From Bacillus sp. FJAT-42376 (GTDB lineage Bacteria; Bacillota; Bacilli; Bacillales; Bacillaceae): a stretch of 64,000 nucleotides of DNA. Under the pieces are notes generated by a model. The model made no database searches. It was not told the DNA's origin and was given only the letters and a program-made list of their open reading frames with translations. This document shows, one piece after another, positions 50,045 through 61,764 of the stretch. The number at the start of each line of letters is the position of its first letter. Within the stretch, counting starts at the first letter, position 1. Position numbers and translations under genes: made by a program. The DNA is taken from assembly GCF_003816055.1 (NCBI RefSeq), contig NZ_CP033906.1, positions 2,852,001 to 2,916,000 of the forward strand. The letters run 5' to 3'.

Positions 50045-50075
50045 AAAAAGACCTTTTAACAAAGGTCTTTTTTAA
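50045..50075 (-). terminator. Terminator after brxB
   Basis: AAAGACCTTT and AAAGGTCTTT form a 10-bp stem with loop TAAC and flanking A/T runs. Confidence 0.85.
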
Positions 50076-50095
50076 ATAATTATGCACATGTATGA

Positions 50096-50533
50096 TTAGA
50101 TTTCTTTGCAGTGCTTTTCAAAGGCATCCTGCAGTTTAGCGACAACAGCCATCGGCTCATGTCCTTCTATTTCATGGCGTTCAACCATTGTTATCAGCTT
50201 CCCGTCCTTCAAAAGAGCAAAAGATGGAGAGGATGGCGGATAGCCAGTGAAGTAATCCCGGGCTCTCGCTGTTGCCTCCTTATCCTGGCCGGCAAAGACC
50301 GTTACGAGGCGATCCGGTCGCTTGTCATAATGAACGGAATGAGCAGCCGCAGGTCTTGCGATTCCTCCTGCACACCCGCATACAGAATTAACCATCACAA
50401 GCGTGGTTCCTTCCTGTTTAAATGTATCCTCTACCTCTTCAGGTGTTTTCAGTTCTGTGTAGCCTGCTGCCGTTATTTCCTGGCGTGCCTGTCTGACCAC
50501 ATCATTCATGAACAAATTGAAATCTATATTCAT
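50096..50533 (-). CDS. brxB: Bacilliredoxin BrxB (YqiW)
   Basis: A 145-residue thioredoxin-fold protein. The CGC active site lies in [16 protein letters not shown] near residue 54, the hallmark of BrxA/BrxB, which remove bacillithiol from oxidised proteins. GGAGAGG precedes ATG 50533. It matches yqiW beside art. Confidence 0.95.
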   Translation of the reverse strand: MNIDFNLFMNDVVRQARQEITAAGYTELKTPEEVEDTFKQEGTTLVMVNSVCGCAGGIARPAAAHSVHYDKRPDRLVTVFAGQDKEATARARDYFTGYPPSSPSFALLKDGKLITMVERHEIEGHEPMAVVAKLQDAFEKHCKEI

Positions 50534-50698
50534 GTGATCCTCTCCTTTGTTTAAAAAATCGATCTCTCATTTTTCATAGAAACTGTTCCGTTGAGTTTCC
50601 TGCTTTTATTTTACCAAGAGCAGGATGTTTTCCGCAAACGGTGTGATTAAGTATTCTTTACAACAATGATTGCATCATCTTCTGTTCACCGGACTTGT

Positions 50699-51709
50699 TC
50701 ATTTCGGGAGAGATTTGAAGAAATTCCCTACCAGATCTTTAACAGTGGATGATACTGCGGCCTTTTCTTCAACAATAGCCTGTTCCGCAGAAAAAAGCCG
50801 TTCTTTTACCGACGGATTGCGGTAAAAGGCATACAGAAGTTCGTTCTTAATGCTTTCATGAAACCATTCTTTCTGCTGCAGCCGCCTCCTCTCCGCAAAC
50901 AGACCGGACTGACATGTAGCAGATTGAAAAGCCTGAATCCGGCTCCAGATTTCCCTAATCCCTTTTTCCTCCAGAGCACTTGCCGGAAGTGCCTCTGTCG
51001 TCCAGCCTTCCGTATACGGTTTTAAAAAGTGCAGCATCGTACTGTATTCCTTGACTGCTTTATTCGCAAGAGGAAGGTTATCTCCATCCGCTTTATTGAC
51101 CACAACCAGGTCAGGAAGCTCCATAATGCCCTTCTTCATGGTCTGCAGCTCATCTCCGGCACCCGTCAAAACAAGCAGGAGAAAGAAATCGACCATTCCC
51201 CGTACGAGGTATTCACCTTGTCCGACACCCATTGTTTCAATCAAAATAATATCATAGCCTGCTGCTTCACAAAGAAACATCGTTTCTCTCGTTTTCCGGC
51301 TGACGCCTCCAAGCGTTCCGCTTGATGGGGACGGTCTGATAAAGGCATCAGGGTTAACAGATAGCCTTTCCATTCTCGTTTTATCCCCGAGAATGCTCCC
51401 CCTTGATACATGGCTTGTCGGATCTACGGCAAGTACGGCTACTTTATGGCCCAGACTGCATAAATACGTCCCGAATGCATCAATAAAGGTGCTTTTTCCC
51501 GCACCCGGAACACCGGTTATACCGATCCGGATTGAATTGATTCTTTTATCCATTACTTGTTCGAGCAGCTTTTGGGCGGCTTCAAAATGCCGCTCGGCTC
51601 CGCTCTCAACGAGGGTAATCGATTGGGCAAGGACGCTTCTGTCACCCTGAAGAATCCCCTGCACGAGAACCTGCGGGTCAATATTGCTCTCATTCCGCTT
51701 TCTCTTCAT
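50699..51709 (-). CDS. meaB: Methylmalonyl-CoA mutase-associated GTPase MeaB
   Basis: A 336-residue G3E-type GTPase that guards the B12 mutase. The P-loop is GVPGAGKST near residue 65, then [27 protein letters not shown] and [12 protein letters not shown] 51709 overlaps the mutB stop (ATGA). It is the last gene of mutA-mutB-meaB. Confidence 0.95.
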   Translation of the reverse strand: MKRKRNESNIDPQVLVQGILQGDRSVLAQSITLVESGAERHFEAAQKLLEQVMDKRINSIRIGITGVPGAGKSTFIDAFGTYLCSLGHKVAVLAVDPTSHVSRGSILGDKTRMERLSVNPDAFIRPSPSSGTLGGVSRKTRETMFLCEAAGYDIILIETMGVGQGEYLVRGMVDFFLLLVLTGAGDELQTMKKGIMELPDLVVVNKADGDNLPLANKAVKEYSTMLHFLKPYTEGWTTEALPASALEEKGIREIWSRIQAFQSATCQSGLFAERRRLQQKEWFHESIKNELLYAFYRNPSVKERLFSAEQAIVEEKAAVSSTVKDLVGNFFKSLPK

Positions 51710-53856
51710 CGTTCTTCCTTAATTTCCTCGTAGCCAAGAACATCATATAGTTTGTCCAGCACCTTCATAGCCGCTGAGGGAATAACCGTCCCCGGCCCGA
51801 AAATTTCAGCCGCTCCATTCTCTTTTAAGAAATCATAATCTTTGAACGGAATTACACCCCCGATTATGACGAGAATATCATCCCGGCCCAGCTTTTTCAG
51901 TTCAGCTTTCAGCTTTGGAAGCAGCGTTTTATGTCCAGCTGCAAGAGAGCTCATTCCGACAACATGCACATCGTTCTCCACCGCCTGGGCAGCAGTTTCC
52001 GCCGGAGTCTGGAAAAGAGGACCCATATCCACATCAAAACCCAAATCGGCAAATGCGGTTGCAATGACCTTTGCTCCGCGGTCATGGCCATCCTGCCCCA
52101 TCTTGGCAATGAGAATTCTTGGTCTTCTTCCTTCAAGCTCCTGAAATTCGTCTGCTGCCTTCCGGACTTTATTTATTTCCTCTTCATTTGAATACTCGGA
52201 ACTGTACACTCCGCTCACGGATCGGATCACCGCCTGATGTCTTTTGGATACCCGTTCGATGGCAAAAGAAATTTCCCCAAGCGTGGCGCGGTTTTTTGCC
52301 GCCTCCACAGCCAATTCAAGCAAATTCCCTTCCCCGGTTTCTGCTGATTGAGTGATCGCCTGAAGCGACTGAACGACTCTTTGTTCGTTCCTTTCGCGCT
52401 TCAGCTTCTCCAGACGCTGAATTTGTTTATTTCGGACTTCTGTATTGTCAATGTTCAGCACATCCAGATCGTCTTCTTTTTCCAGTCTGAACCGGTTTAC
52501 CCCTACAATTGTTTCTTGTCCAGAATCAATCCTTGCCTGTCTTCTGGCTGCAGCTTCCTCTATTCTCATTTTTGGAAGGCCGGTTTCAATGGCTTTTGCC
52601 ATGCCGCCTAAATCTTCGACTTCTTTAATAAGCGTCCAGGCCCGCTCCTTTAATTCATTTGTAAGTGATTCAACATAATAAGAACCCCCCCAGGGATCGA
52701 TTACCTGGCAAATACCCGTTTCCTCCTGAAGATACAGCTGGGTGTTCCTTGCAATCCTCGCACTGAAATCCGTAGGCAGTGCAATCGCTTCATCAAGTGC
52801 ATTTGTATGAAGTGATTGTGTGTGGCCCATTGCAGCAGCATGAGCTTCAATTGCCGTCCGAACCACATTATTGAATGGGTCCTGTTCAGTCAGGCTCCAC
52901 CCGGAAGTTTGCGAATGCGTCCTGAGAGCAGAAGATTTCGGATTCTTCGGCTGGAAGGGCTTCATTAATTCCGACCATATCTGCCTTGCTGCTCTCATTT
53001 TCGCCACTTCCATGAAATAGTTCATTCCCACTGCCCAGAAAAAAGAGAGTCTTGGAGCAAAGGCATCAATATCAAGACCGGCCTTTAATCCGGTTCGGAC
53101 ATACTCAAGCCCGTCAGCCAGTGTGTAGGCAAGTTCAATATCATTCGGCGCACCGGCTTCCTGCATATGATAGCCGGAAATGCTGATGCTGTTGAACTTA
53201 GGCATATGTTCCGATGTGTATTTAAAAATATCCCCTATAATTCTCATCGACATCTCAGGCTGATAAATATACGTGTTTCGAACCATATATTCTTTTAAAA
53301 TATCATTCTGAATCGTTCCTGTAAGCTGATTCAACGAAACTCCCTGCTCCTGCGCAGACACAATGTAAAAAGCCATGATCGGGAGGACGGCTCCATTCAT
53401 CGTCATCGACACACTCATCTCATCAAGAGGAATTCCATCAAATAAAATATTCATGTCGAGAATGGAATCGATGGCGACTCCGGCCTTTCCGACATCTCCC
53501 TCTACTCTCGGATGATCGGAATCATAGCCTCGATGCGTTGCTAAATCGAACGCCACAGACAAGCCTTTCTGACCCATTGCAAGGTTTCGCCTGTAAAAAG
53601 CATTGCTCTCTTCAGCCGTTGAAAAACCTGCATACTGCCGGATCGTCCAAGGCCGATTGACATACATGGCTGCATAGGGGCCTCGTGTAAAGGGAGCGAT
53701 GCCCGGAAACGTATCGTCCACATGCGATGCATCTTCAAGTGTATACCACTGCTTCAGTTTGATTTTTTCATTGGTTTCAAACACTGGCTGTGCCGTCTGT
53801 GTTGCGGTCCCGGAAGTCATTTTTAACTGTTCTGCAGTCAGCTTGATTCTTTTCAT
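51706..53856 (-). CDS. mutB: Methylmalonyl-CoA mutase large subunit
   Basis: A 716-residue adenosylcobalamin enzyme making succinyl-CoA from methylmalonyl-CoA. The TIM barrel has [19 protein letters not shown]; the C-terminal B12 domain has DGHDRGAKV (the DxHxxG ligand motif), SSLAAGH and IIGGVIP. It overlaps mutA by 4 bp and meaB by 4 bp. Confidence 0.96.
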   Translation of the reverse strand: MKRIKLTAEQLKMTSGTATQTAQPVFETNEKIKLKQWYTLEDASHVDDTFPGIAPFTRGPYAAMYVNRPWTIRQYAGFSTAEESNAFYRRNLAMGQKGLSVAFDLATHRGYDSDHPRVEGDVGKAGVAIDSILDMNILFDGIPLDEMSVSMTMNGAVLPIMAFYIVSAQEQGVSLNQLTGTIQNDILKEYMVRNTYIYQPEMSMRIIGDIFKYTSEHMPKFNSISISGYHMQEAGAPNDIELAYTLADGLEYVRTGLKAGLDIDAFAPRLSFFWAVGMNYFMEVAKMRAARQIWSELMKPFQPKNPKSSALRTHSQTSGWSLTEQDPFNNVVRTAIEAHAAAMGHTQSLHTNALDEAIALPTDFSARIARNTQLYLQEETGICQVIDPWGGSYYVESLTNELKERAWTLIKEVEDLGGMAKAIETGLPKMRIEEAAARRQARIDSGQETIVGVNRFRLEKEDDLDVLNIDNTEVRNKQIQRLEKLKRERNEQRVVQSLQAITQSAETGEGNLLELAVEAAKNRATLGEISFAIERVSKRHQAVIRSVSGVYSSEYSNEEEINKVRKAADEFQELEGRRPRILIAKMGQDGHDRGAKVIATAFADLGFDVDMGPLFQTPAETAAQAVENDVHVVGMSSLAAGHKTLLPKLKAELKKLGRDDILVIIGGVIPFKDYDFLKENGAAEIFGPGTVIPSAAMKVLDKLYDVLGYEEIKEER

Positions 53857-55718
53857 TTGTTTGCAACCCCCAATGCTACATGAAGATTCTGCAGGAATAC
53901 AAGACGGTTCATCCCCATTGTCATTTCTTTATCAGGGCTAAACCTTCCATCCCACTCTTCAGGCTGTCTGCCGGTAATAAATACGTCTGCTGAAGCTTCA
54001 TTTACCACGTGCTGAATGTCCTTCTCACATTCGATATAAGCCGCATTCTGTCCGCATAAAAATAAAGGCTTGCTAAGGTCAGCGTCGGAAATGGATGTGA
54101 CAGTTGGTATCATTCCTCCTGAAGCAAGCAGGCCGGTCAAAAAATCCAGCCGTGGCTTGTATTCTTTTAAACTGCCGAAAACCGCAACCTGAACAGATGG
54201 AAGTTCCCCGTTTCTTCGGGCATAATTCTGTGCATGCATACGCAGCTTTTCATAAGGTTCCGCCAGCCGGACTGGTTTTATTTTTTCTATGCGCCCCTGT
54301 GCAGGCTGAGTCCATACATCCTCTCCTTTTTCGTACTTCTTCTGAATACTGCTGAAAGATTCTTCAGGCCAATGGAAAAGCCGGCTTTCTTCTCTGCTTT
54401 CATGAATTTGGTCTTCCTGATTTGCATAATCATTCACACCGATCATCTTTACCTGCTGTGTAAACAGTCCATCAGACTGTTTTTGAGACGTGTTGTCCAC
54501 ATCAAATTGAAGAGAGCCGCTTCTCAGCGCTTCGAGAAATCCGCCTTTCTCCTCAATTTGAATCATTTTCTCCCAGGCTGCTTCAGCCAGTTCTTTCGTC
54601 AGGGATTCTATATAAAACGAGCCGCCTGAAGGATCATTGACTTTGCCAAGCAGGCTTTCTTCACTGAGTAAATAATGGATATTTCCTGCGATGCGCTCAG
54701 ATAAAACTGAACCGCCATCTGCTTCATCAAACGGGAGTACGGTGATGGCATCCGCATTTCCAAGTACAGCCGAAAAAGCTTCTGTGGATGTACGAAGAAG
54801 ATTGACATGAACATCCAATTTGGATTTATTATAGGAAGACGTTTTGACATGTACATAAAGTTTTTGAGCTTCCGGGTCCCCTCCGAATGCGGAAACAATT
54901 GAGCTCCAGATTATTCTTGCCGCTCTGAGTTTCGCAATCTCCATAAAGAACTGGGAACCAGCTGAAAAACTGAATGCCGTTTTCTTGGCGGCAAGATCAC
55001 ACGTTTTCCCGCTCTGCCTGTACCAATTCATATAATCGACTGCTTTCGCAAATGTATAGGCCAGCTCCTGAACAGCATCTGCACCGCAGTTATGCACATA
55101 ATCCCCTTTGAACAGAAGTGTTTTCTGATTCAGCCGATCGGCTGATGCTTCTGTAAAATCTGCCGTCCATTGGAGCGCATGAAGCATGTCTTCGTCCCTT
55201 AGCTGGCCAAGCATAAGTGCTTCGTATGGGTCAGTGCCGATAATCCCCCCGCCAAATTCACGGAGTGATCCTGCAAAGAAGGCCATTAAATGCGGGGCTT
55301 CCCCGCAATCCACCATATAATGCAAATTGCTTTCCTTCATACTATTTGCAAGCAGACTGGCATCCTTCTCGGATACCAGCTTGCTTACAGATGAGAAATA
55401 AAATGAATTCATTCCTTTTTCGCACGCAGAGCTCAGCGCCGCACACAAATCATGGATTGAAGTGTACTGGTTCACCGACTGAGCGGTTTTCCACATTTCT
55501 TTTACTGGCTGCGTGCCTCTTGTATATGGAATTGAGCCAGGTTCTGGCATATGTAACGCATCTTTCTTTGAATAAAGCGGTTTCAATATAATGTTTTCCT
55601 TTGTTACTGTTTTTAACGTGTCCGCTGGTTTCCCCTTTAAAGCCCTGCTTACCGCTTGGATCCACTCCTGCTCCAAGCCGCTTTGGTGCTCTTCCTGTAC
55701 TCGCTGATGCTTGCTCAT
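53853..55718 (-). CDS. mutA: Methylmalonyl-CoA mutase small subunit
   Basis: A 621-residue partner of MutB. It keeps the barrel ([22 protein letters not shown]) but lacks DxHxxG in its C-terminal domain ([17 protein letters not shown]), as expected of the noncatalytic subunit. GGAAGC is the only ribosome site near ATG 55718, which is weak. Confidence 0.92.
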   Translation of the reverse strand: MSKHQRVQEEHQSGLEQEWIQAVSRALKGKPADTLKTVTKENIILKPLYSKKDALHMPEPGSIPYTRGTQPVKEMWKTAQSVNQYTSIHDLCAALSSACEKGMNSFYFSSVSKLVSEKDASLLANSMKESNLHYMVDCGEAPHLMAFFAGSLREFGGGIIGTDPYEALMLGQLRDEDMLHALQWTADFTEASADRLNQKTLLFKGDYVHNCGADAVQELAYTFAKAVDYMNWYRQSGKTCDLAAKKTAFSFSAGSQFFMEIAKLRAARIIWSSIVSAFGGDPEAQKLYVHVKTSSYNKSKLDVHVNLLRTSTEAFSAVLGNADAITVLPFDEADGGSVLSERIAGNIHYLLSEESLLGKVNDPSGGSFYIESLTKELAEAAWEKMIQIEEKGGFLEALRSGSLQFDVDNTSQKQSDGLFTQQVKMIGVNDYANQEDQIHESREESRLFHWPEESFSSIQKKYEKGEDVWTQPAQGRIEKIKPVRLAEPYEKLRMHAQNYARRNGELPSVQVAVFGSLKEYKPRLDFLTGLLASGGMIPTVTSISDADLSKPLFLCGQNAAYIECEKDIQHVVNEASADVFITGRQPEEWDGRFSPDKEMTMGMNRLVFLQNLHVALGVANK

Positions 55719-55904
55719 CCCGCGCTTCCAAATGGAAGCCCACCCCCTAAGAATGCGTTCTCATTTTTGAACAGCGATAATTCCCTGCTTATTCTTTATT
55801 GTATTATAACTAGTGGCATCCATCAATTGCCTCTCATGGTTTCTGCAGACTCCCCGGGTGGTATACTATCCTTAACTATTCTGTGAGAAAAGGAAGAATC
55901 ATAT

Positions 55905-56801
55905 ATGAAAAAAACCATGCTGATCATAAACGGCAATGCCGGACAAAAAAATGTAGAAAAAAACCTGCAAATCATCGTTCCGATTTTGACAAAAGCCAGT
56001 CCGCATCTCCTGATTCTTCAAACACAGCGTGCATTGGACGCCAAAAGATACTGTGAGCTGTACGGAGAAGAAATGGATCTTGTTTATATTCTAGGCGGAG
56101 ACGGGACTGTCCATGAATGTTTAAACGGACTTGCCTCACTCAAGAATAGACCTGCTGTCGGTATACTTCCGGGCGGGACGTGCAATGATTTTGCCAGAAC
56201 ACTGGGCATTCCCCTCAATTTGAAGGAAGCAGTACAGGTTCTGACGGAAGGAAAAACGAAAAGCATTGATGTGATTAAAGCAAATGAACTCTACTTACTG
56301 AACTTTTGGGGGATCGGTTTGATAACTGAAACCTCCAATAATATTATCGGTAGCGAAAAAGCGATGCTCGGCAAAATCAGCTACTTTTTAAGTGCTTTCC
56401 GGACTGTTCAAAAAATGGATCCATTTCCAGTCAGGTTGAAAACGGAAAGCCATGATTATGAAGGAGAAGCCGTAATGGTGATTGTAGCCAATGGAAAATT
56501 CATCGGGACCAATGCTCTTCCTTATCCAGGTATTGAACCTGATGATGGAATGGCAGACGTGTTTATTCTGAAAAACACCAATTTAACAACCATTAAAGAA
56601 CTTCTTACAATGAAAGATGCATCCCAATGGGATAACAAAGATTCTGACCTTCTTCATTTCACAGGCGTAAACATTGAAATCAACACCGAGACTCCGATGA
56701 AAGCAGATACAGATGGAGAAGTATACTCCGGAACCCCTGAAACCTTGAAGGTATTGAAGCAGCATATGGAGTTCTTAGTGCCGCAGGATGAGAATCGATG
56801 A
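55905..56801 (+). CDS. bmrU: BmrU, YegS-type lipid kinase
   Basis: A 298-residue diacylglycerol-kinase family protein. LGGDGTVHECLNGL near residue 63 and LPGGTCNDFARTLGI near 88 are the nucleotide-binding motifs. GGAAG precedes ATG 55905; an extended -10 TGGTATACT lies 40 bp upstream. It follows the bkd cluster in B. subtilis too, but here runs convergently with bkdB. Confidence 0.92.
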   Translation: MKKTMLIINGNAGQKNVEKNLQIIVPILTKASPHLLILQTQRALDAKRYCELYGEEMDLVYILGGDGTVHECLNGLASLKNRPAVGILPGGTCNDFARTLGIPLNLKEAVQVLTEGKTKSIDVIKANELYLLNFWGIGLITETSNNIIGSEKAMLGKISYFLSAFRTVQKMDPFPVRLKTESHDYEGEAVMVIVANGKFIGTNALPYPGIEPDDGMADVFILKNTNLTTIKELLTMKDASQWDNKDSDLLHFTGVNIEINTETPMKADTDGEVYSGTPETLKVLKQHMEFLVPQDENR

Positions 56802-56817
56802 AATAAGGAGAAAAAAA

Positions 56818-56974
56818 GAGCCTGAGACAAGAGGTTTCCGGCTAATAAAAAAACCGAACGATTATTTGAATCTCTGGTATAGAGGTTCATAATCGTTCGG
56901 TTTTATTGTTTTCATGCTTTCTTCAAAAGAAATATTCGGATTAAGGACAACAATTTTAGTTATGTCCCAGCCTC
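56818..56974. repeat. Intact 157-bp terminator-bearing repeat
   Basis: GAGCCTGAGACA and TGTCCCAGCCTC are imperfect terminal inverted repeats (10 of 12). Inside, AAACCGAACGATTA and TAATCGTTCGGTTT form a long stem with A and T runs, ending bmrU and bkdB from both sides. The reverse complement matches the interrupted copy at 41533-41882. Confidence 0.85.
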
Positions 56975-56981
56975 TTTTTTC

Positions 56982-58283
56982 TTAATAAACGGAAGTATTT
57001 TCCTTCGAAATATGTTCTAAAATTTCTTTTACTCTGGCAAGGAAACGTCCGCAGACGAGGCCGTCGAGCACACGGTGATCCAGCGACAGACAGAGATTAA
57101 CCATATCCCGGACCGCAATCATGCCATTATTCATGACCACAGGACGCTTAACAATTGATTCTACCTGAAGAATCGCAGCCTGAGGATGGTTGATAATGCC
57201 CATCGATTGTACAGACCCGAACGAACCGGTATTGTTCACCGTAAACGTACCGCCTTTCATATCATCCGATCCGAGCTTTCCGTTTCTGACCTTGCCGGCA
57301 AGCTCTGTAATTTCACGGGCGATGCCTTTGATGGTCTTCTCATCAGCCTGCTTGATCACCGGAACAAACAACGCATCATCCGTTGCCACAGCTATGGAAA
57401 TGTTGATCTCTTTTTTCTGAATGATCTTGTCCCCTGCCCACATGGAATTCATTTGAGGAAATTCCTTAAGAGCTTGAGCCACGGCTTTTACAAAGAATGC
57501 AAAGAAGGTGATGTTGAAGCCTTCTTTTTTCTTAAAATCATCTTTTATAGATCCGCGGTATTCAACAAGGTTTGTAGCATCCACCTCGACCATCATCCAT
57601 GCGTGAGGGGCTTCATGTTTGCTTTTCAGCATATTGGCTGCTATTGCCTTACGCACTCCATTGACCGGAATTTCGATATCTTCCGGAGCAGCTTGTGCAG
57701 AAGAGGCCGCTGGCTGAGCTTTTTGCTGAGTTTGTGTTTCTGGTTTAGCTTCGATCTTCATTTCAGCTGCTTGAGGCTGATTAGTTGGAGCTGCCGCCTG
57801 CTTTTTAGCGCCAGCTTGAGGAGCTGTACCGCTGTCGATCAGCTGCTGCAGGTCTTTACGGGTAATTCTTCCTCCGGCGCCGCTTCCGCTGACCTGCTCA
57901 AGATCAATTCCGTTGTCCTGTGCTAAACGCAGAACAGCAGGAGAGTACCTTCTTTTATTGGATTGATCAGCATTTGATGCAGAAGGTTCAGAGGTTTCCT
58001 CAGCAGATGCTTCAGCTGCAGGAGCTTCCTCAGCAGTGCCGCCTGCTACCTCCACCTTGCAGATCACCTGTCCAACTTCCAGTGTATCTCCTTCTTCTGC
58101 GACGAGCTCTTTAATGATGCCTGTAAAAGACGAAGGAACCTCTGCATTCACCTTATCCGTCATCACTTCAGCAATGGGGTCGTACTTATTTACCTGATCT
58201 CCGACCGATACAAGCCATTTGCTGATGGTCCCTTCTGTGACACTCTCCCCAAGCTGGGGCATGGTCATTTGTTCCATTCCCAT
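56982..58283 (-). CDS. bkdB: Branched-chain keto acid dehydrogenase E2 subunit
   Basis: A 433-residue dihydrolipoyl acyltransferase. A lipoyl domain (lysine in VMTDKVNAEV) is near residue 43, a peripheral-subunit binding domain near 115 (YSPAVLRLAQDNGIDL), an Ala/Pro/Gln-rich linker, then the catalytic domain with HxxxD as DHRVLDG. It is the last gene of the bkd operon. Confidence 0.95.
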   Translation of the reverse strand: MGMEQMTMPQLGESVTEGTISKWLVSVGDQVNKYDPIAEVMTDKVNAEVPSSFTGIIKELVAEEGDTLEVGQVICKVEVAGGTAEEAPAAEASAEETSEPSASNADQSNKRRYSPAVLRLAQDNGIDLEQVSGSGAGGRITRKDLQQLIDSGTAPQAGAKKQAAAPTNQPQAAEMKIEAKPETQTQQKAQPAASSAQAAPEDIEIPVNGVRKAIAANMLKSKHEAPHAWMMVEVDATNLVEYRGSIKDDFKKKEGFNITFFAFFVKAVAQALKEFPQMNSMWAGDKIIQKKEINISIAVATDDALFVPVIKQADEKTIKGIAREITELAGKVRNGKLGSDDMKGGTFTVNNTGSFGSVQSMGIINHPQAAILQVESIVKRPVVMNNGMIAVRDMVNLCLSLDHRVLDGLVCGRFLARVKEILEHISKENTSVY

Positions 58284-58308
58284 TGATTGGCACTCCCTTT
58301 ATAAAAGA

Positions 58309-59292
58309 TTAAAATTCAGCGAGTTTTCTCATCGCTTCTTCGACTTTATCCGGATTGACCATAAAGTATTTTTCCATCGTTGGCGCATAAGGCATAGCCG
58401 GAACATCAGGTCCTGCCAGACGCATAATCGGCGCATCCAGATCAAATAAGCAGTTTTCAGCAATTATCGCTGATACCTCACTCATGATGCTTCCTTCTTT
58501 GTTATCTTCTGTTAGCAGCAGCACTTTGCCTGTTTTTGATGCTGCTTCCATAATCGCTTCTTTGTCGAGAGGATAAACGGTTCTTAAATCCAGGATATGG
58601 ACAGAGATTCCGTCCTGGGCAAGTCTTTCTGCAGCCTGAAGAGCAAAATGGACACACAATCCGTATGTAATAACCGTGATATCCTCTCCCTCTCTTTTCA
58701 CATCTGCTTTCCCGATCGGCAGAACGTAATCATCAGCTGGAACTTCCCCTTTAATAAGGCGGTAAGCACGTTTATGCTCAAAGAATAGAACCGGATCTTC
58801 ATCACGGATCGCCGCTTTTAACAGACCTTTCACATCATAGGGAGTAGAAGGCATCACAATTTTTAATCCAGGAGTGTTGGCGAAAAGCGCCTCGACAGAC
58901 TGGGAATGATAAAGAGCGCCATGGACTCCCCCTCCGTAAGGAGCGCGGATTACCATCGGACAGCTCCAGTCGTTATTGGAACGGTAGCGGATTTTTGCCG
59001 CCTCCGAAACAATCTGGTTGACTGCAGGCATGATAAAATCGGCAAACTGCATTTCCGCGATTGGACGCATTCCGTACATCGCGGCGCCGATTCCGACACC
59101 TGCGATCGCTGATTCAGCGAGCGGTGTATCAATGACACGTTCCTCGCCAAACTGTTCATATAATCCAAAAGTGGCTTTAAATACGCCGCCCTTCTTCCCT
59201 ACGTCTTCCCCTAAAACAAATACTTTTTCATCGCGCTCCATCTCTTCCCGGATCGCCATTGTCACTGCATCAATATAAGATATTACTGCCAT
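58309..59292 (-). CDS. bkdAB: Branched-chain keto acid dehydrogenase E1 beta
   Basis: A 327-residue transketolase-like subunit. VFVLGEDVGKKGGVFKAT and GIGAAMYGMRPIAEMQFADF are typical. With E1 alpha it uses thiamine diphosphate to decarboxylate branched keto acids. GGAGGAG precedes ATG 59292. Confidence 0.95.
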   Translation of the reverse strand: MAVISYIDAVTMAIREEMERDEKVFVLGEDVGKKGGVFKATFGLYEQFGEERVIDTPLAESAIAGVGIGAAMYGMRPIAEMQFADFIMPAVNQIVSEAAKIRYRSNNDWSCPMVIRAPYGGGVHGALYHSQSVEALFANTPGLKIVMPSTPYDVKGLLKAAIRDEDPVLFFEHKRAYRLIKGEVPADDYVLPIGKADVKREGEDITVITYGLCVHFALQAAERLAQDGISVHILDLRTVYPLDKEAIMEAASKTGKVLLLTEDNKEGSIMSEVSAIIAENCLFDLDAPIMRLAGPDVPAMPYAPTMEKYFMVNPDKVEEAMRKLAEF

Positions 59293-59304
59293 TTCGTCTC
59301 CTCC

Positions 59305-60297
59305 TTACTCCGCGTAGACATGCTTCATTGCTGATTCCGGGTCTGCATAGGAAGCATTTTCTGCATAATCCGTTGCCTCGTTTACAGTCTTCATCACGTC
59401 ATCAAGAATCGATTTTTCCATCTCATCGGTCAGAATGCCGGTTTCTCTTAAATAAGCGGCGAATGTAGCATTCGGGTCGTTCCTTTTTGCTTCTGCCACT
59501 TCTTCCTGCTCACGGTAGCTTCTGTCATCATCATCACTGGAGTGGGGAGTCAGCCTGTAGGAAATGGTTTCAATAAGAGTTGGACCTTCTCCCCGCCTGC
59601 CGCGGTCTGCTGCTTCTTTCACCGCCTTATATACTTCAAGCGGATCATTCCCATCAATGGTGAAGCCAGGCATTCCATAGCCGATTGCCCGGTCAGACAC
59701 GTATTTGGCCGCTACTTGTTTTTCATACGGAACAGAGATGGCATATTTATTGTTTTCACACATGAAAATAACCGGCAGCTTATGTACTCCCGCGAAGTTG
59801 GCTCCTTCATGGAAATCTCCCTGATTGGACGAACCCTCTCCAAACGTTACGAATGTCACAATATCTTTCTTTTCCATTTTTCCTGCCAGCGCAATTCCGA
59901 CTGCATGGGGAACCTGAGTCGTTACAGGAGATGAACCTGTCACAATACGGTTTGATTTTTGTCCGAAGTGGCCTGGCATTTGTCTTCCGCCTGAATTCGG
60001 ATCTTCTGCTTTTGCAAAGCCTGACAGCATTAAGTCTTTTGCCGTCATGCCGAAAGCAAGGACCACACCCATATCGCGGTAGTACGGGAGAACATAGTCT
60101 TTTTCACGGTCCAGTGCAAATGCTGCGCCTACCTGTGCTGCTTCCTGTCCTTGACAGGAAATAACGAATGGAATCTTCCCTGAGCGGTTCAGCAGCCACA
60201 TCCGCTCGTCAATTTTTCTGGCCATTACCATTGTTTTATACATTTCAAGCACTTGGTCGTCCGTTAGCCCAAGTGCTGCATGACGATTCTCAGCCAT
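59305..60297 (-). CDS. bkdAA: Branched-chain keto acid dehydrogenase E1 alpha
   Basis: A 330-residue thiamine-diphosphate subunit. GEGSSNQGDFHEGANFAGV...NN is the ThDP motif; TYRLTPHSSDDD is the loop. AGGAGGG precedes ATG 60297. It is 12 bp before bkdAB. Confidence 0.95.
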   Translation of the reverse strand: MAENRHAALGLTDDQVLEMYKTMVMARKIDERMWLLNRSGKIPFVISCQGQEAAQVGAAFALDREKDYVLPYYRDMGVVLAFGMTAKDLMLSGFAKAEDPNSGGRQMPGHFGQKSNRIVTGSSPVTTQVPHAVGIALAGKMEKKDIVTFVTFGEGSSNQGDFHEGANFAGVHKLPVIFMCENNKYAISVPYEKQVAAKYVSDRAIGYGMPGFTIDGNDPLEVYKAVKEAADRGRRGEGPTLIETISYRLTPHSSDDDDRSYREQEEVAEAKRNDPNATFAAYLRETGILTDEMEKSILDDVMKTVNEATDYAENASYADPESAMKHVYAE

Positions 60298-60324
60298 GGC
60301 AATCCCTCCTAATTATTCATAAAA

Positions 60325-61746
60325 TCAGCCGTGTATCGCTTTTCCATCCACAGCAAGTGCTGCTTCGCCAATCGCCTCTGAAAGAGTGGGGTGAGGATGA
60401 ATGGTATGCCCGATTTCCCACGGGGTTGCATCCAGCACACGGGCTAAGCCTGCTTCCGAAATCATATCGGTTACATGAGGTCCAATCATATGAACACCGA
60501 GAATATCATCTGTATCCCGATCAGCGACTATTTTTACAAAGCCATCCGATTCACCGTACACAAGAGCCTTCCCAATCGCCCTGAATGAGAATTTCCCCGT
60601 TTTGACATTGCGGCCCATTCCTTTTGCTTCTTCCTCCGTATAGCCGACACTTGCAGCTTCCGGGGATGAATATATGCATTTTGATACGAGCGAATAGTCA
60701 ATCGGCTGAGGATTCTGATTGGCTAAATGTTCAACAGCCAATATTCCTTCATGTGAAGCGACATGGGCAAGCTGAAGGCCTCCATTCACATCGCCAATAG
60801 CGTAAATATGAGATTCTTTCGTCTGCATATAAGGATTCACTTTGATAAAGCCTTTTTCAACAGCGATATCGGTATTTTCAAGCCCTATTCCCTCAACATT
60901 TGCCTGTCTGCCGACAGATACAAGCATTTTTGCAGCCTCAAATGTCTGATTTGAGCCGTTAATTTCCGCTTCTATAAAAACACCCTTCTCTTTTCGGAGC
61001 GTTTCCGGCAATACTTTGGCGCCTGTTACAACTGTAATTCCTTTTTTCTTTAGGAGCCGCTGCATTTCTTTTGAAATTTCTGCGTCCTCAAGCGGAAGAA
61101 TCCGGTCTGCATACTCAATGACGGTAATTTGAACGCCGAAGTCTGAAAGCATTGATGCCCATTCAATTCCAATAACTCCTCCGCCGACAATTATCATCGA
61201 CTCCGGAAGACTCTCAAGCTTGAGTGCTTCGTCTGAGGTCAGAACCAGCTCTCCGTCAGCTTCAAGACCGGGCAGTGAACGGGGCCGCGAGCCAGTTGCG
61301 ATAATGACGTTTTTCGGGATGAGCATCTCATTTTCCGTCCCATCATTCATTTCAACCGAAATGGTTCCAGGCATAGGCGAAAAAATAGATGGGCCCAAAA
61401 TCCGGCCGAGTCCTTCGTAAACGTCAATTTTCCCTTGCTTCATAAGGTGCTGGACCCCTTTATGCAGCTGATCAACAATCCCCTGTTTACGTTCCTGTAC
61501 ACGCGGGAAGTTTAATTCTACACCTGAAACTGATACTCCAAATTCAGCGGATTTTTTTGTCTGGGCAAACACTTCCGCACTGCGGAGAAGCGCTTTGCTT
61601 GGGATGCAGCCTGCATGGAGACATGTGCCTCCAAGCTTGCCTTTTTCCACAATTGCTGTTTTCAGACCAAGCTGGGATGCACGGATTGCCGCCACGTATC
61701 CGCCTGTTCCTCCCCCGACAATAACGAGATCATATTCTGTCGCCAC
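60325..61746 (-). CDS. lpdV: Dihydrolipoyl dehydrogenase of the bkd complex
   Basis: A 473-residue flavoprotein (E3). GGGTGGYVAA binds FAD; GGTCLHAGCIPSKALL holds the redox disulfide with the CLHAGC spacing; HPHPTLSEA gives the C-terminal His-Glu base. GTG 61746 follows AAGGGAG. Confidence 0.95.
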   Translation of the reverse strand: MATEYDLVIVGGGTGGYVAAIRASQLGLKTAIVEKGKLGGTCLHAGCIPSKALLRSAEVFAQTKKSAEFGVSVSGVELNFPRVQERKQGIVDQLHKGVQHLMKQGKIDVYEGLGRILGPSIFSPMPGTISVEMNDGTENEMLIPKNVIIATGSRPRSLPGLEADGELVLTSDEALKLESLPESMIIVGGGVIGIEWASMLSDFGVQITVIEYADRILPLEDAEISKEMQRLLKKKGITVVTGAKVLPETLRKEKGVFIEAEINGSNQTFEAAKMLVSVGRQANVEGIGLENTDIAVEKGFIKVNPYMQTKESHIYAIGDVNGGLQLAHVASHEGILAVEHLANQNPQPIDYSLVSKCIYSSPEAASVGYTEEEAKGMGRNVKTGKFSFRAIGKALVYGESDGFVKIVADRDTDDILGVHMIGPHVTDMISEAGLARVLDATPWEIGHTIHPHPTLSEAIGEAALAVDGKAIHG

Positions 61747-61764
61747 TTGTAAAACTCCCTTTCA

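Noticed and set aside
57186..57926. 246-residue plus-strand frame opposite bkdB
   Set aside because: Antisense shadow; no ribosome site.
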